The notes under the pieces were generated by a model. It had not been told where the DNA came from, ran no database searches, and saw only the letters and a program-made list of their open reading frames with translations. From Ruminococcus sp. (GTDB taxonomy: Bacteria > Bacillota > Clostridia > Oscillospirales > Ruminococcaceae), in NCBI GenBank assembly GCA_031262625.1, contig JAISHJ010000017.1, forward strand, positions 1 through 15,074: a stretch of 15,074 nt of DNA, in the 5' to 3' direction. The first letter of the stretch is position 1, and each line of letters opens with the position of its first letter. Both the position numbers and the translations under genes were made by a program. Positions 7,467 through 13,999 of the stretch are shown here, piece after piece.

Positions 7467-7506
7467 GAACCAAATATTTTTAATCTAATTTAATTTGTGT
7501 ATTGAC
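7462..7506. promoter_or_regulatory. Imperfect inverted repeat spanning both -35 boxes (candidate shared operator)
   Basis: The 14-nt arm at 7462-7475 (GTCAAGAACCAAAT) and the arm at 7493-7506 (ATTTGTGTATTGAC) are inverted copies with 11 of 14 positions matching. Five matches come from the two -35 boxes themselves, so the independent signal is mainly the ATTTG/CAAAT part. Arm centres are 31 bp apart, about three helical turns. Binding by a shared regulator is inference. Confidence 0.35.
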
Positions 7507-7530
7507 TTTTGTACGGCAATTTGTTATAAT
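7502..7530 (+). promoter_or_regulatory. Sigma-A promoter of the partner-switching operon
   Basis: TTGACT (7502-7507) and TATAAT (7525-7530) with a 17-bp spacer, followed by GGGGGTGG. Transcription should begin near 7537, giving a leader of about 120 nt before the ATG at 7659. Confidence 0.88.
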
Positions 7531-7536
7531 GGGGGT

Positions 7537-7658
7537 GGAAAATGAAACTCTGATATTAGAACTCCTATTCGCGGTTTTTTCGCTCTGCTTTATTGCAGCG
7601 AAATGATCCTTTGCACTCTAAGATTCTGCGAATATAGGTTCTTATTAAGGATGCTAAT
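7537..7658 (+). ncRNA. Long foldable 5' leader (candidate cis-regulatory RNA)
   Basis: The segment 7558-7572 (AGAACTCCTATTCGC) can pair with 7628-7642 (GCGAATATAGGTTCT) as 5+3+5 base pairs with two 2-nt bulges. This closes a domain that contains a second hairpin (7580-7602: TTCGC with GCGAA, TGC with GCA, loop TTTATT). The outer stem ends 4 nt before the AAGGA ribosome site (7647-7651), so folding could affect translation. No intrinsic terminator is evident inside it, and I do not recognise a known riboswitch class. Function is speculative; leader length and pairing are direct observations. Confidence 0.4.
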
Positions 7659-8072
7659 ATGGATTTACAAAAAATTACCGTGGGCGCAGATGTTGCAAGT
7701 CTTGACGAAGTTCTTTCATTTGTCGAAAGCGTCGCTTCCGATATGTCGCCGAAGGTGCAAAATCAGCTTGCCATAGCGGTTGAGGAAGTTTTTGTCAATA
7801 TCGCCAATTACTCCTACCCGGGGGTAAAAAAGGGGAGCGGCGAAGCTGTAATATCGGCTTCTATTGACGGCGAAAAGCTTATTATTACCTTTGAAGATAG
7901 CGGCGTTCCCTATAATCCGCTTAAAAAAGAAGACCCGGATATAACCGCTTCCGCCGATGAAAGACAGATTGGCGGACTTGGTATCTTTATGGTGAAAAAG
8001 CTTATGGACGGAATGGAATATACCTATGAAGACGGCAAAAATGTTCTTACCGTATATAAAAATATTCAGTAA
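7659..8072 (+). CDS. RsbW/SpoIIAB-like ATP-binding serine kinase (anti-sigma type)
   Basis: A 137-residue single-domain GHKL ATPase, the usual size for RsbW-like proteins. The N box is AVEEVFVNIANY with Glu42/Glu43 and Asn47 (Mg2+-ATP binding); the G1 box is Asp80-Ser-Gly; the G2 box is GGLGIF (105-110). All ATP-binding motifs look intact. Proteins of this kind bind a partner (often a sigma factor) and phosphorylate a STAS antagonist, which would be the product at 13657-13956. It is the first gene of the operon, with AAGGA 7 nt before the ATG. No sigma factor gene is nearby, so its inhibited partner is unknown; the decayed ATPase-like domains encoded downstream are possible binding partners. 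Confidence 0.88.
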   Translation: MDLQKITVGADVASLDEVLSFVESVASDMSPKVQNQLAIAVEEVFVNIANYSYPGVKKGSGEAVISASIDGEKLIITFEDSGVPYNPLKKEDPDITASADERQIGGLGIFMVKKLMDGMEYTYEDGKNVLTVYKNIQ

Positions 8073-8113
8073 TTATCTGTCAGAAAAAGCTAAATGAAAG
8101 TTAAGTCCTACCC

Positions 8114-9904
8114 ATGAGCGAACCGCTTATTTCAAACGACACCCTTGTTAAACGGATTGTAGGGCGCTATATCCTCCCGGGAATTGCAGCCCAACTCGGG
8201 GTTAAAATCGGCAACGTAATTAATACCGTTATAATCGGGCGGCTTTTCGGCACGGACGGGCTTGCGGTAATGAGCCTTGTCTCACCGCTTGAGCTTGTTA
8301 TGATGTCGGTAGGCTCTCTGATATGTGTAGCAGGCTCTATTCATGCCGGATACCGCACCGCAAAAAATGACATTCCGGGCGCTGCGAATTACTACTCCGC
8401 CGCGTTCTGGGCGACTGTTATCTTCGGACTGCTCCTGTCAATAACGGGGATAATCTTCGCGGAAGATATAGCGATACTTTTCGGCGCGAGCGGTAGCCTT
8501 AATGTCGGCAATGTCTCACAGCTTGAAGCGGTTACAGGCTATATACGCGCACTCCTTGCGGGCGGCGTTTTTATGGCAGGAATATATCTGCCGCTCAATT
8601 TCCTAAAAGTAATAGGACTGCCGGGCGCGGCGATGAATATGCTCTTTATTATGAGCGGCGTTAATATCGGCGGAGCGTTGCTCTTTGCGGCGGTATTTAA
8701 TATGGGCGTTGCGGGAGTTGCTCTCGGTACTTCGCTTTCATACGTTGCGGCGTTCCTTTACGGACAGATTAAGTTTACGAAAGCCGACTCGGGCGTCAAG
8801 ATAAAGATGCCCGGGACATATATATTTAAGAGTGCGAAAGCTCTCGTGTCGGGAGTGCCCTCCGCACTCAATAATGTGCTTCGTGCGGTGCTTGCGCTCT
8901 GCATAAACATGATAATCCTTAATATTATTCCGGGTAATAATTCCGATATGCTTTCGGCGGTAGCTATTCTTAATTCCGTCATGGGGATTATCAACGCGTT
9001 TGTTTTCGGAATATCCCAATCGACCCTTCAAATCGCAGGAATAGCCTACAGCGAACGGGATTTTAAGACTGTAAAACTTGCGATGAAAAATATCTTTATT
9101 ATCGGCAATGTGATAGTACTTATCCTTTCGGCGTTAATCATAATCTTTGCTTCACATATCGGCAGTCTCTTCGGTATGCATGACAGCCCGTCATCAACTT
9201 TCGCCTGTATCTGTGCCGGGTGCTACGCCAACCTATACCTTTCAAACAACATCTTCACAAATTTTTTCTCGGCAACAAAACGAAACCTCCCCGCTATAAT
9301 AATAGTTTCGCTCCGCCTTTCGGTATATATGCTCCTCCCGGCTTTGATAATCTGTATCGTAACCGGCGACGGAATCGGGATATGGATAGGATATTTTACC
9401 GCAGAGTTTCTTGCCGCGATTACCATACTTATCTACGCCCACTTCAAACGCAGGAAAAATTCGCAGCTGTCGAGACTTCTGCTTCTTGACGAAAATAAAC
9501 TTAAAGACATAAAATCTCTCAACTTCTCTGTTATGGCGAATAACGAATCGGCGGTTACTTCTTCCGAAAAGATTACAGAATTTTTAGAGGAGAACGAACT
9601 CCCGCCGAAGAAGATTATGCGTATCAGCATGGCGGTTGAGGAAATTGTGGTACTTGTTAAAGAACACGCAGAGATTACCGAAACAGAATATATAGACTTT
9701 CGAGTATTTCTTATCCTTTCTTCCGACAAAACATACCTTCGCGTACGTTACGGCGGGAAGGACTTTAATCCCGTAAAATACGGCTACGCACATATTGACG
9801 ATGACGACTCTGACGCTTTCGGAATGAATATGCTCCTTAAATTAACAGAAGACGTAATCTACAGCAGAACGCTCGGCGTAAATAATCTTTTACTGGAGAT
9901 ATAG
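8114..9904 (+). CDS. MATE-family transporter fused to a degenerate RsbW-like domain
   Basis: A 596-residue protein. Residues 1-445 are a MATE (multidrug and toxin extrusion) transporter with about twelve hydrophobic helices, a family that exchanges small molecules against Na+ or H+. Residues about 465-596 are soluble and align by eye with the RsbW-like protein encoded just upstream. AVEE (507-510) matches its N box, but the Mg-binding Asn is Leu here; the G1 Asp-Ser-Gly is replaced by Tyr-Gly-Gly (546-548); the glycine-rich G2 is replaced by AFGM. The domain should therefore not bind ATP well and may act as a docking or sensing module. No clear ribosome site precedes the ATG and an in-frame stop lies just upstream, so the start is the first possible one. 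The preceding gene ends 41 nt earlier. Confidence 0.88.
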   Translation: MSEPLISNDTLVKRIVGRYILPGIAAQLGVKIGNVINTVIIGRLFGTDGLAVMSLVSPLELVMMSVGSLICVAGSIHAGYRTAKNDIPGAANYYSAAFWATVIFGLLLSITGIIFAEDIAILFGASGSLNVGNVSQLEAVTGYIRALLAGGVFMAGIYLPLNFLKVIGLPGAAMNMLFIMSGVNIGGALLFAAVFNMGVAGVALGTSLSYVAAFLYGQIKFTKADSGVKIKMPGTYIFKSAKALVSGVPSALNNVLRAVLALCINMIILNIIPGNNSDMLSAVAILNSVMGIINAFVFGISQSTLQIAGIAYSERDFKTVKLAMKNIFIIGNVIVLILSALIIIFASHIGSLFGMHDSPSSTFACICAGCYANLYLSNNIFTNFFSATKRNLPAIIIVSLRLSVYMLLPALIICIVTGDGIGIWIGYFTAEFLAAITILIYAHFKRRKNSQLSRLLLLDENKLKDIKSLNFSVMANNESAVTSSEKITEFLEENELPPKKIMRISMAVEEIVVLVKEHAEITETEYIDFRVFLILSSDKTYLRVRYGGKDFNPVKYGYAHIDDDDSDAFGMNMLLKLTEDVIYSRTLGVNNLLLEI

Positions 9905-9955
9905 TTACCCCAAAAAATATCGGTAACGCTAAAAACCTTTATCCGGAGAAAAAAA

Positions 9956-10891
9956 TTGTCGGCAGTGATTAAAAGAGCCGCTCCTTCCGATACAGAGCGG
10001 ATAATGCGCCTTGTGTATAAGCAATACGGCGAACTCAATTACGACAGAACACTTTATGACAAAGATAAGCTTTTTGACGGAATAAAAACGGAAAAGTATA
10101 GATTCTGGCTTGCCGAATATGATGGGCAGGATGCGGGGCTTGTCTGCTTAAAAGCACACCCGCATTTTATCGGAACATATGAAGGCTGTACGCTTTCGGT
10201 ACTCCCGGAATACCGCCGTCATGGCATAGCAAAAAAGCTGTCCGATACCATGCAAAGCACCTTTGACAGTGTAAGAGCCGCTTCAATTTTTTACAGTATC
10301 TTAACGGTGCGAACCCTTGAGGAGGAGCGCGAATATGAAAACGGCTGTAAGCCTACAGGTTTCGCTCTCGACCGCTTTTTATTTGACAAAGGCGCGGTTA
10401 ATCTGTCGTCGGAAAGCCTTCCGAAACGCAGACACCATATCTTTTTAGTACTCCCCTTAGACAAAAAGCAGACTTCAAAGCTTTTTATACCGCCGCAGAT
10501 TGAAAATTTCGTCAGGAATATCTACTCCGACCTCGGTGTAACTATCGGCGATACCGAAGCAGAGCCGATGACGGGAGAAATCGTAGACTACCCCGAAAAT
10601 GCTTACAGAGAATATTACTCCATACTTCCCGACGTTAAAACAGACGAAAATATCGCAGCGAATCTGTTTTTAGATATGACCGACAGGAGAACCCCCGAAA
10701 GATATAAGCAGCTGCTTCGTGACGGCTGGCGTTTTACGGGAATAAAGCCGCTCCAAACTACTTCAGAGTATATAATTATGCATAAGGGAGACATAAATGA
10801 GGGACTGAATGAATCAAAGACACTTACGGCGTTCCTGACACAGAAAGAGGATATTCGGAGGATAGGGAATATTGAGAAAGATACGCTCTAA
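9956..10891 (+). CDS. GNAT-family acetyltransferase-like protein
   Basis: A 311-residue protein. Residues 1-130 form a GNAT fold, with strand LSVLPEYR and the acetyl-CoA loop RRHGIA (87-92), matching the R/Q-x-x-G-x-G/A motif. Residues 170-285 look like a second, degenerate GNAT-like half (LFLDMTDRRTPE, then GWRFTGIKP) without an obvious CoA loop. The start is TTG at 9956, supported by GGAG 7 nt upstream and by the conserved start of the GNAT domain directly after it. The 3' end overlaps the next gene by 20 nt, suggesting translational coupling with the phosphatase. Its acceptor is unknown; a role in sensing or modifying a component of the signalling operon is inference. Confidence 0.75.
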   Translation: MSAVIKRAAPSDTERIMRLVYKQYGELNYDRTLYDKDKLFDGIKTEKYRFWLAEYDGQDAGLVCLKAHPHFIGTYEGCTLSVLPEYRRHGIAKKLSDTMQSTFDSVRAASIFYSILTVRTLEEEREYENGCKPTGFALDRFLFDKGAVNLSSESLPKRRHHIFLVLPLDKKQTSKLFIPPQIENFVRNIYSDLGVTIGDTEAEPMTGEIVDYPENAYREYYSILPDVKTDENIAANLFLDMTDRRTPERYKQLLRDGWRFTGIKPLQTTSEYIIMHKGDINEGLNESKTLTAFLTQKEDIRRIGNIEKDTL

Positions 10892-12992
10892 GATATTGGC
10901 GGTTATACTCGTGACTGCACTCATACCGCTTGCCGGGCTGAGTGCCGCTTCGGTAGGGCTGCTTTCGGGGATGAAAGGCAATGCCCTCGACACAAATAAT
11001 AAACTCGGTATAACTGCGGCGGAGGACAGCGGAACCGCCCTTACAAATCAGATTGAAAACGACCTTACCGCCCGCGCCGCCGCTATTGCAGACTCTGTGG
11101 ACGGAAAGCTTTTACAGATTGAAAATCATACCCGGGTAGTAGCCGAATATGCGGAGAAACTCTACGCTAACCCCGAAGACTACGTTGCCCGTCCGCTTAC
11201 GTATCTTAAGGAAGATGAGGTAGGCACAACTATTCCTCATATAAGAACAGCGGAAGGTGTAAGCGTTGAAGATGTACTTCCGGAAATATCGCTTTTAGGC
11301 AATGCTTCCGACGTTTTGGACGAATTTTTAGTTACCGGGATTAATGTTTCCGCAAGCTATATCGGAACAGAGAGCGGCTTTTTTGTAACTTTTGACTCTA
11401 ACGCAACAGGACCGAATAATATGAACTACGACCCGCGTACCCGAAGCTGGTATGAGGGTGCGAAGGAGAGCGGAACGCTCTTTTGGACAGATATTTTTTT
11501 CGACGCTTCCGGGCGCGGAGTTTCTCTTTCCTGTGCAATGCCTATATATGCCCCGGATGGAACGCTTAAAGCCGTTGCCGGAACGGGTGCTACTATGGAA
11601 AAAATATCGGAAATAGTCTCCGGTGCGAAAATCGGCACAAGCGGATATGCTTTCCTTCTTAATAACCACGGCGAAATGGTAATAACTCCGAAGAGTGATT
11701 TTGTTGTCGGGGAAAGTTACATAGAAAACGCCGACGATAACGTAAATGCAATCGGTAACGCCATGACGGCAGGGGAGAGCGGAATAAAACGGCTTATATT
11801 AAACGGTGAGGACGTTTTTGTGGCGTACGCTCCGCTTCCGAGAACAGGCTGGTCTATCGGCGTAGTTATGCCTAACGCGGAGGTTAACGCTCCCGTTACT
11901 GCTATGCAGGAAGACATTAACGGGCTTATAACCGAAAGCGAAACGGCAGTCGAAAGCTATATGACTACAGCGGTATCGGTGGTAATTATCGCCGTAATTT
12001 TAGCGGTTATACTTTCAATGATCCTTTCATTCCGCTTTTCCACTACAATTTCAAAACCTATTTCAGTTCTTACGGAAGAAGCGGGCGAAATCGGTAAGGG
12101 TAACCTTGACCGCACAATTACCCTCATGACAGGAGACGAACTTGAAGAACTTGCCCACGCCTTCAATACCATGACACACGAACTTACTCTTTATATGAAG
12201 GACTTTGAGAAGGTTACTGCCGATAAGGAAAGAATTGCCACAGAACTTAATGTTGCAACGAGTATTCAGGCTTCTATGCTGCCCCATATATTCCCGCCGT
12301 ACCCGGACCGCACCGAATTTGACCTTTTCGGAAGTATGGAACCGGCGAAGGAAGTCGGAGGGGACTTTTACGACTTCTTCCTTGCAGATGAAAAGACTTT
12401 AACCGTCGTTATGGCGGACGTTTCCGGCAAGGGAGTGCCTGCCGCACTGTTTATGGTTATCGCGAAAACTCTCCTTAAAAACAACGCACAGATGGCGAAA
12501 TCCCCGAAGCAAGTTTTCGAGGAGGTTAACAATATCCTTTGCGAGAGCAACGAAGGCGGTATGTTCGTAACCTGTTTTATGGGCTACCTCAACGTTGAAA
12601 CGGGAGTATTTGACTACGTTAACGCCGGGCATAACCCCCCTGTTATAAAGCGTGTGGGCGGCGAATGGGAATTTATACCGTGCAGACCGGGCTTTGTGCT
12701 TGCCGGAATGGAAGATATTGTGTATAAGCCGCAGAGTATTACCCTTAACGAGGGCGACATGATATATATGTACACAGACGGAGTAACCGAAGCGGTTGAC
12801 CAAGTGGAAGACCTCTATGGCGAAGCAAGGCTTCTTCGTACTCTAAACAAAAACCTTACCGCCGGAATTCAAGACGTAGTTTCCATTGTCAGAAACGACA
12901 TTACCGATTTCGCAAACGGCGCCGAACAGGCTGACGACATAACTATGCTTTTGCTTGAGTACTACGGCAAGAGCAAGAAGCGCGGCGAATGA
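10872..12992 (+). CDS. Membrane sensor serine phosphatase (dCache-HAMP-SpoIIE/PP2C)
   Basis: A 706-residue protein. Helix 1 is at about 8-32, then an extracellular double Cache sensor (about 33-365) containing YDPRTRSWY (186-194), a hallmark of ligand-binding dCache domains. Helix 2 is at about 366-388, HAMP at about 389-443, then a cytoplasmic SpoIIE/RsbU-type phosphatase (about 455-700). Metal-binding acidic motifs are present: GGDFYD (496-501), ADVSGKG (515-521), TDG (635-637) and DDIT (688-691). It should dephosphorylate the STAS antagonist in response to an external small ligand, releasing whatever the ATPase holds. The start is TTG at 10872, inside the end of the GNAT gene, with GGAGG 10 nt upstream and a membrane helix immediately after. 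Confidence 0.9.
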   Translation: MRKIRSKILAVILVTALIPLAGLSAASVGLLSGMKGNALDTNNKLGITAAEDSGTALTNQIENDLTARAAAIADSVDGKLLQIENHTRVVAEYAEKLYANPEDYVARPLTYLKEDEVGTTIPHIRTAEGVSVEDVLPEISLLGNASDVLDEFLVTGINVSASYIGTESGFFVTFDSNATGPNNMNYDPRTRSWYEGAKESGTLFWTDIFFDASGRGVSLSCAMPIYAPDGTLKAVAGTGATMEKISEIVSGAKIGTSGYAFLLNNHGEMVITPKSDFVVGESYIENADDNVNAIGNAMTAGESGIKRLILNGEDVFVAYAPLPRTGWSIGVVMPNAEVNAPVTAMQEDINGLITESETAVESYMTTAVSVVIIAVILAVILSMILSFRFSTTISKPISVLTEEAGEIGKGNLDRTITLMTGDELEELAHAFNTMTHELTLYMKDFEKVTADKERIATELNVATSIQASMLPHIFPPYPDRTEFDLFGSMEPAKEVGGDFYDFFLADEKTLTVVMADVSGKGVPAALFMVIAKTLLKNNAQMAKSPKQVFEEVNNILCESNEGGMFVTCFMGYLNVETGVFDYVNAGHNPPVIKRVGGEWEFIPCRPGFVLAGMEDIVYKPQSITLNEGDMIYMYTDGVTEAVDQVEDLYGEARLLRTLNKNLTAGIQDVVSIVRNDITDFANGAEQADDITMLLLEYYGKSKKRGE

Positions 12993-13026
12993 ATTACATA
13001 GCCAATTAATTAGGAGGAAAAAATAA

Positions 13027-13644
13027 ATGGTTTCGGACAAATATAGTTTTTCAAGCAGAACAGATTCTGCGAATATTCCGAGAAGGTTTGAGGAATACGG
13101 CAAATTCTGCGGGCTTTCGCCTACGAACGCACGTATACTTTCGCTGCTTTCGGAAGAAATGGTAGGGATGGTTAAGGCGATTCTGCCGGAATTTGACGCT
13201 GTTATCCATGCGCAGAATGAAAATAACAGATTTGAAATTATCTTAAGTGTAGACGCTATAATCAAGAGCAAGGAATATGACGAACTGTTAAAGGCTTCCG
13301 ACGGAAAGAACTCTGCTTTCGGCAAAGGGCTTTTAGGAAAAATCGGCGATATGTTCGTTACATGGGCAGTTAACTTGAATGATAACCCCGCTCCTATGAT
13401 GAGCTATACCGGAATGGAGATGGGCTCGGGAATTTCGATGGTTAACGGCTTCGAGGAATGGTCAATGAAGATGTACCTCGAGAATTTAGAGGAAGGGCGC
13501 AAACCGGAAGTGCCCGACGACGGACTTGAAAGAAGCATTATAGTTAACCTTGCTGACGACTGTAAAATGTCGGTTAAGAGCAGTTCTGTCGTTATGACAG
13601 TAGTTAAATCTTTTGAAGAAACAGGCTTTACAAGCAAAAAATAG
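13027..13644 (+). CDS. Hypothetical protein, possible degenerate GHKL (RsbW-like) domain
   Basis: A 205-residue soluble protein I cannot assign firmly. Residues 20-78 read like an RsbW fold without its catalytic residues: a segment LSLLSEEMVGMVKAIL (38-53) resembles the N-box helix (Glu43/Glu44 kept, Asn absent), and FEIILSVDA (69-77) resembles the following strand. No G1 Asp-Gly or glycine-rich G2 box is seen. The remainder holds a Gly-Lys-rich part (SAFGKGLLGKIGD, 96-108) and a Glu-rich helix (142-157). A perfect AGGAGG lies 9 nt before the ATG. Being placed between the phosphatase and the STAS antagonist suggests a protein-binding role in partner switching. This is inference from context and weak pattern; it could be an unrelated fold. 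Confidence 0.7.
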   Translation: MVSDKYSFSSRTDSANIPRRFEEYGKFCGLSPTNARILSLLSEEMVGMVKAILPEFDAVIHAQNENNRFEIILSVDAIIKSKEYDELLKASDGKNSAFGKGLLGKIGDMFVTWAVNLNDNPAPMMSYTGMEMGSGISMVNGFEEWSMKMYLENLEEGRKPEVPDDGLERSIIVNLADDCKMSVKSSSVVMTVVKSFEETGFTSKK

Positions 13645-13656
13645 GAGGAAATAAAC

Positions 13657-13956
13657 ATGGAAACCACAAAAAATGCCGTAGCAAACGGCATAGAAATCGT
13701 TGTAAGCGGTCGTATTGACACCGTAACGGCACCCGACCTTCAAACGGCTCTGCTCCCTGAATTCGCAGACGTTAAGGAGATTACCCTCAACCTTGCGGCG
13801 GTTAACTACATCTCATCCGCAGGGCTAAGAGTACTTCTTGCGGCGGAGAAGGAATCGAAAAAGCGCGGCGGAAAGTTCATAATCACGGGCGTTATCCCCG
13901 AGGTTCAGGACGTTTTCGACATGACGGGCTTTTCCGATATACTTACCATAGAATAG
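13657..13956 (+). CDS. STAS-domain anti-anti-sigma factor (RsbV/SpoIIAA-like)
   Basis: A 99-residue single STAS domain, the normal size. The conserved phosphorylation loop is YISSAGLRVL; the second serine, Ser54, corresponds to the phospho-acceptor of SpoIIAA/RsbV. The N-terminal strands carry the typical SGRID and the C-terminal part TGFSDIL. It should be phosphorylated by the ATPase encoded at 7659-8072 and dephosphorylated by the sensor phosphatase at 10872-12992. A perfect AGGAGG (13643-13648) overlaps the stop of the previous gene and lies 8 nt before the ATG, so it is probably made abundantly. It is the last gene of the operon. Confidence 0.93.
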   Translation: METTKNAVANGIEIVVSGRIDTVTAPDLQTALLPEFADVKEITLNLAAVNYISSAGLRVLLAAEKESKKRGGKFIITGVIPEVQDVFDMTGFSDILTIE

Positions 13957-13963
13957 TAAAGAG

Positions 13964-13999
13964 TAACCGTCCGACATTTTTATCGGACGGTTATTTTTT
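13964..13999 (+). terminator. Intrinsic terminator of the partner-switching operon
   Basis: An 11-bp perfect stem (13964-13974 with 13983-13993), 8-nt loop, followed by six T (13994-13999), 7 nt after the STAS stop codon. On the - strand the tail is less T-rich but the hairpin directly follows the stop of the convergent gene (13998-15074), so it may serve both. Confidence 0.92.

Noticed and set aside
9904..9927. GTTACC/GGTAAC inverted repeat after the MATE gene as a terminator
   Set aside because: A 6-bp stem with a 12-nt loop and no T run; the downstream gene has its own ribosome site and no obvious promoter, so the operon probably continues.
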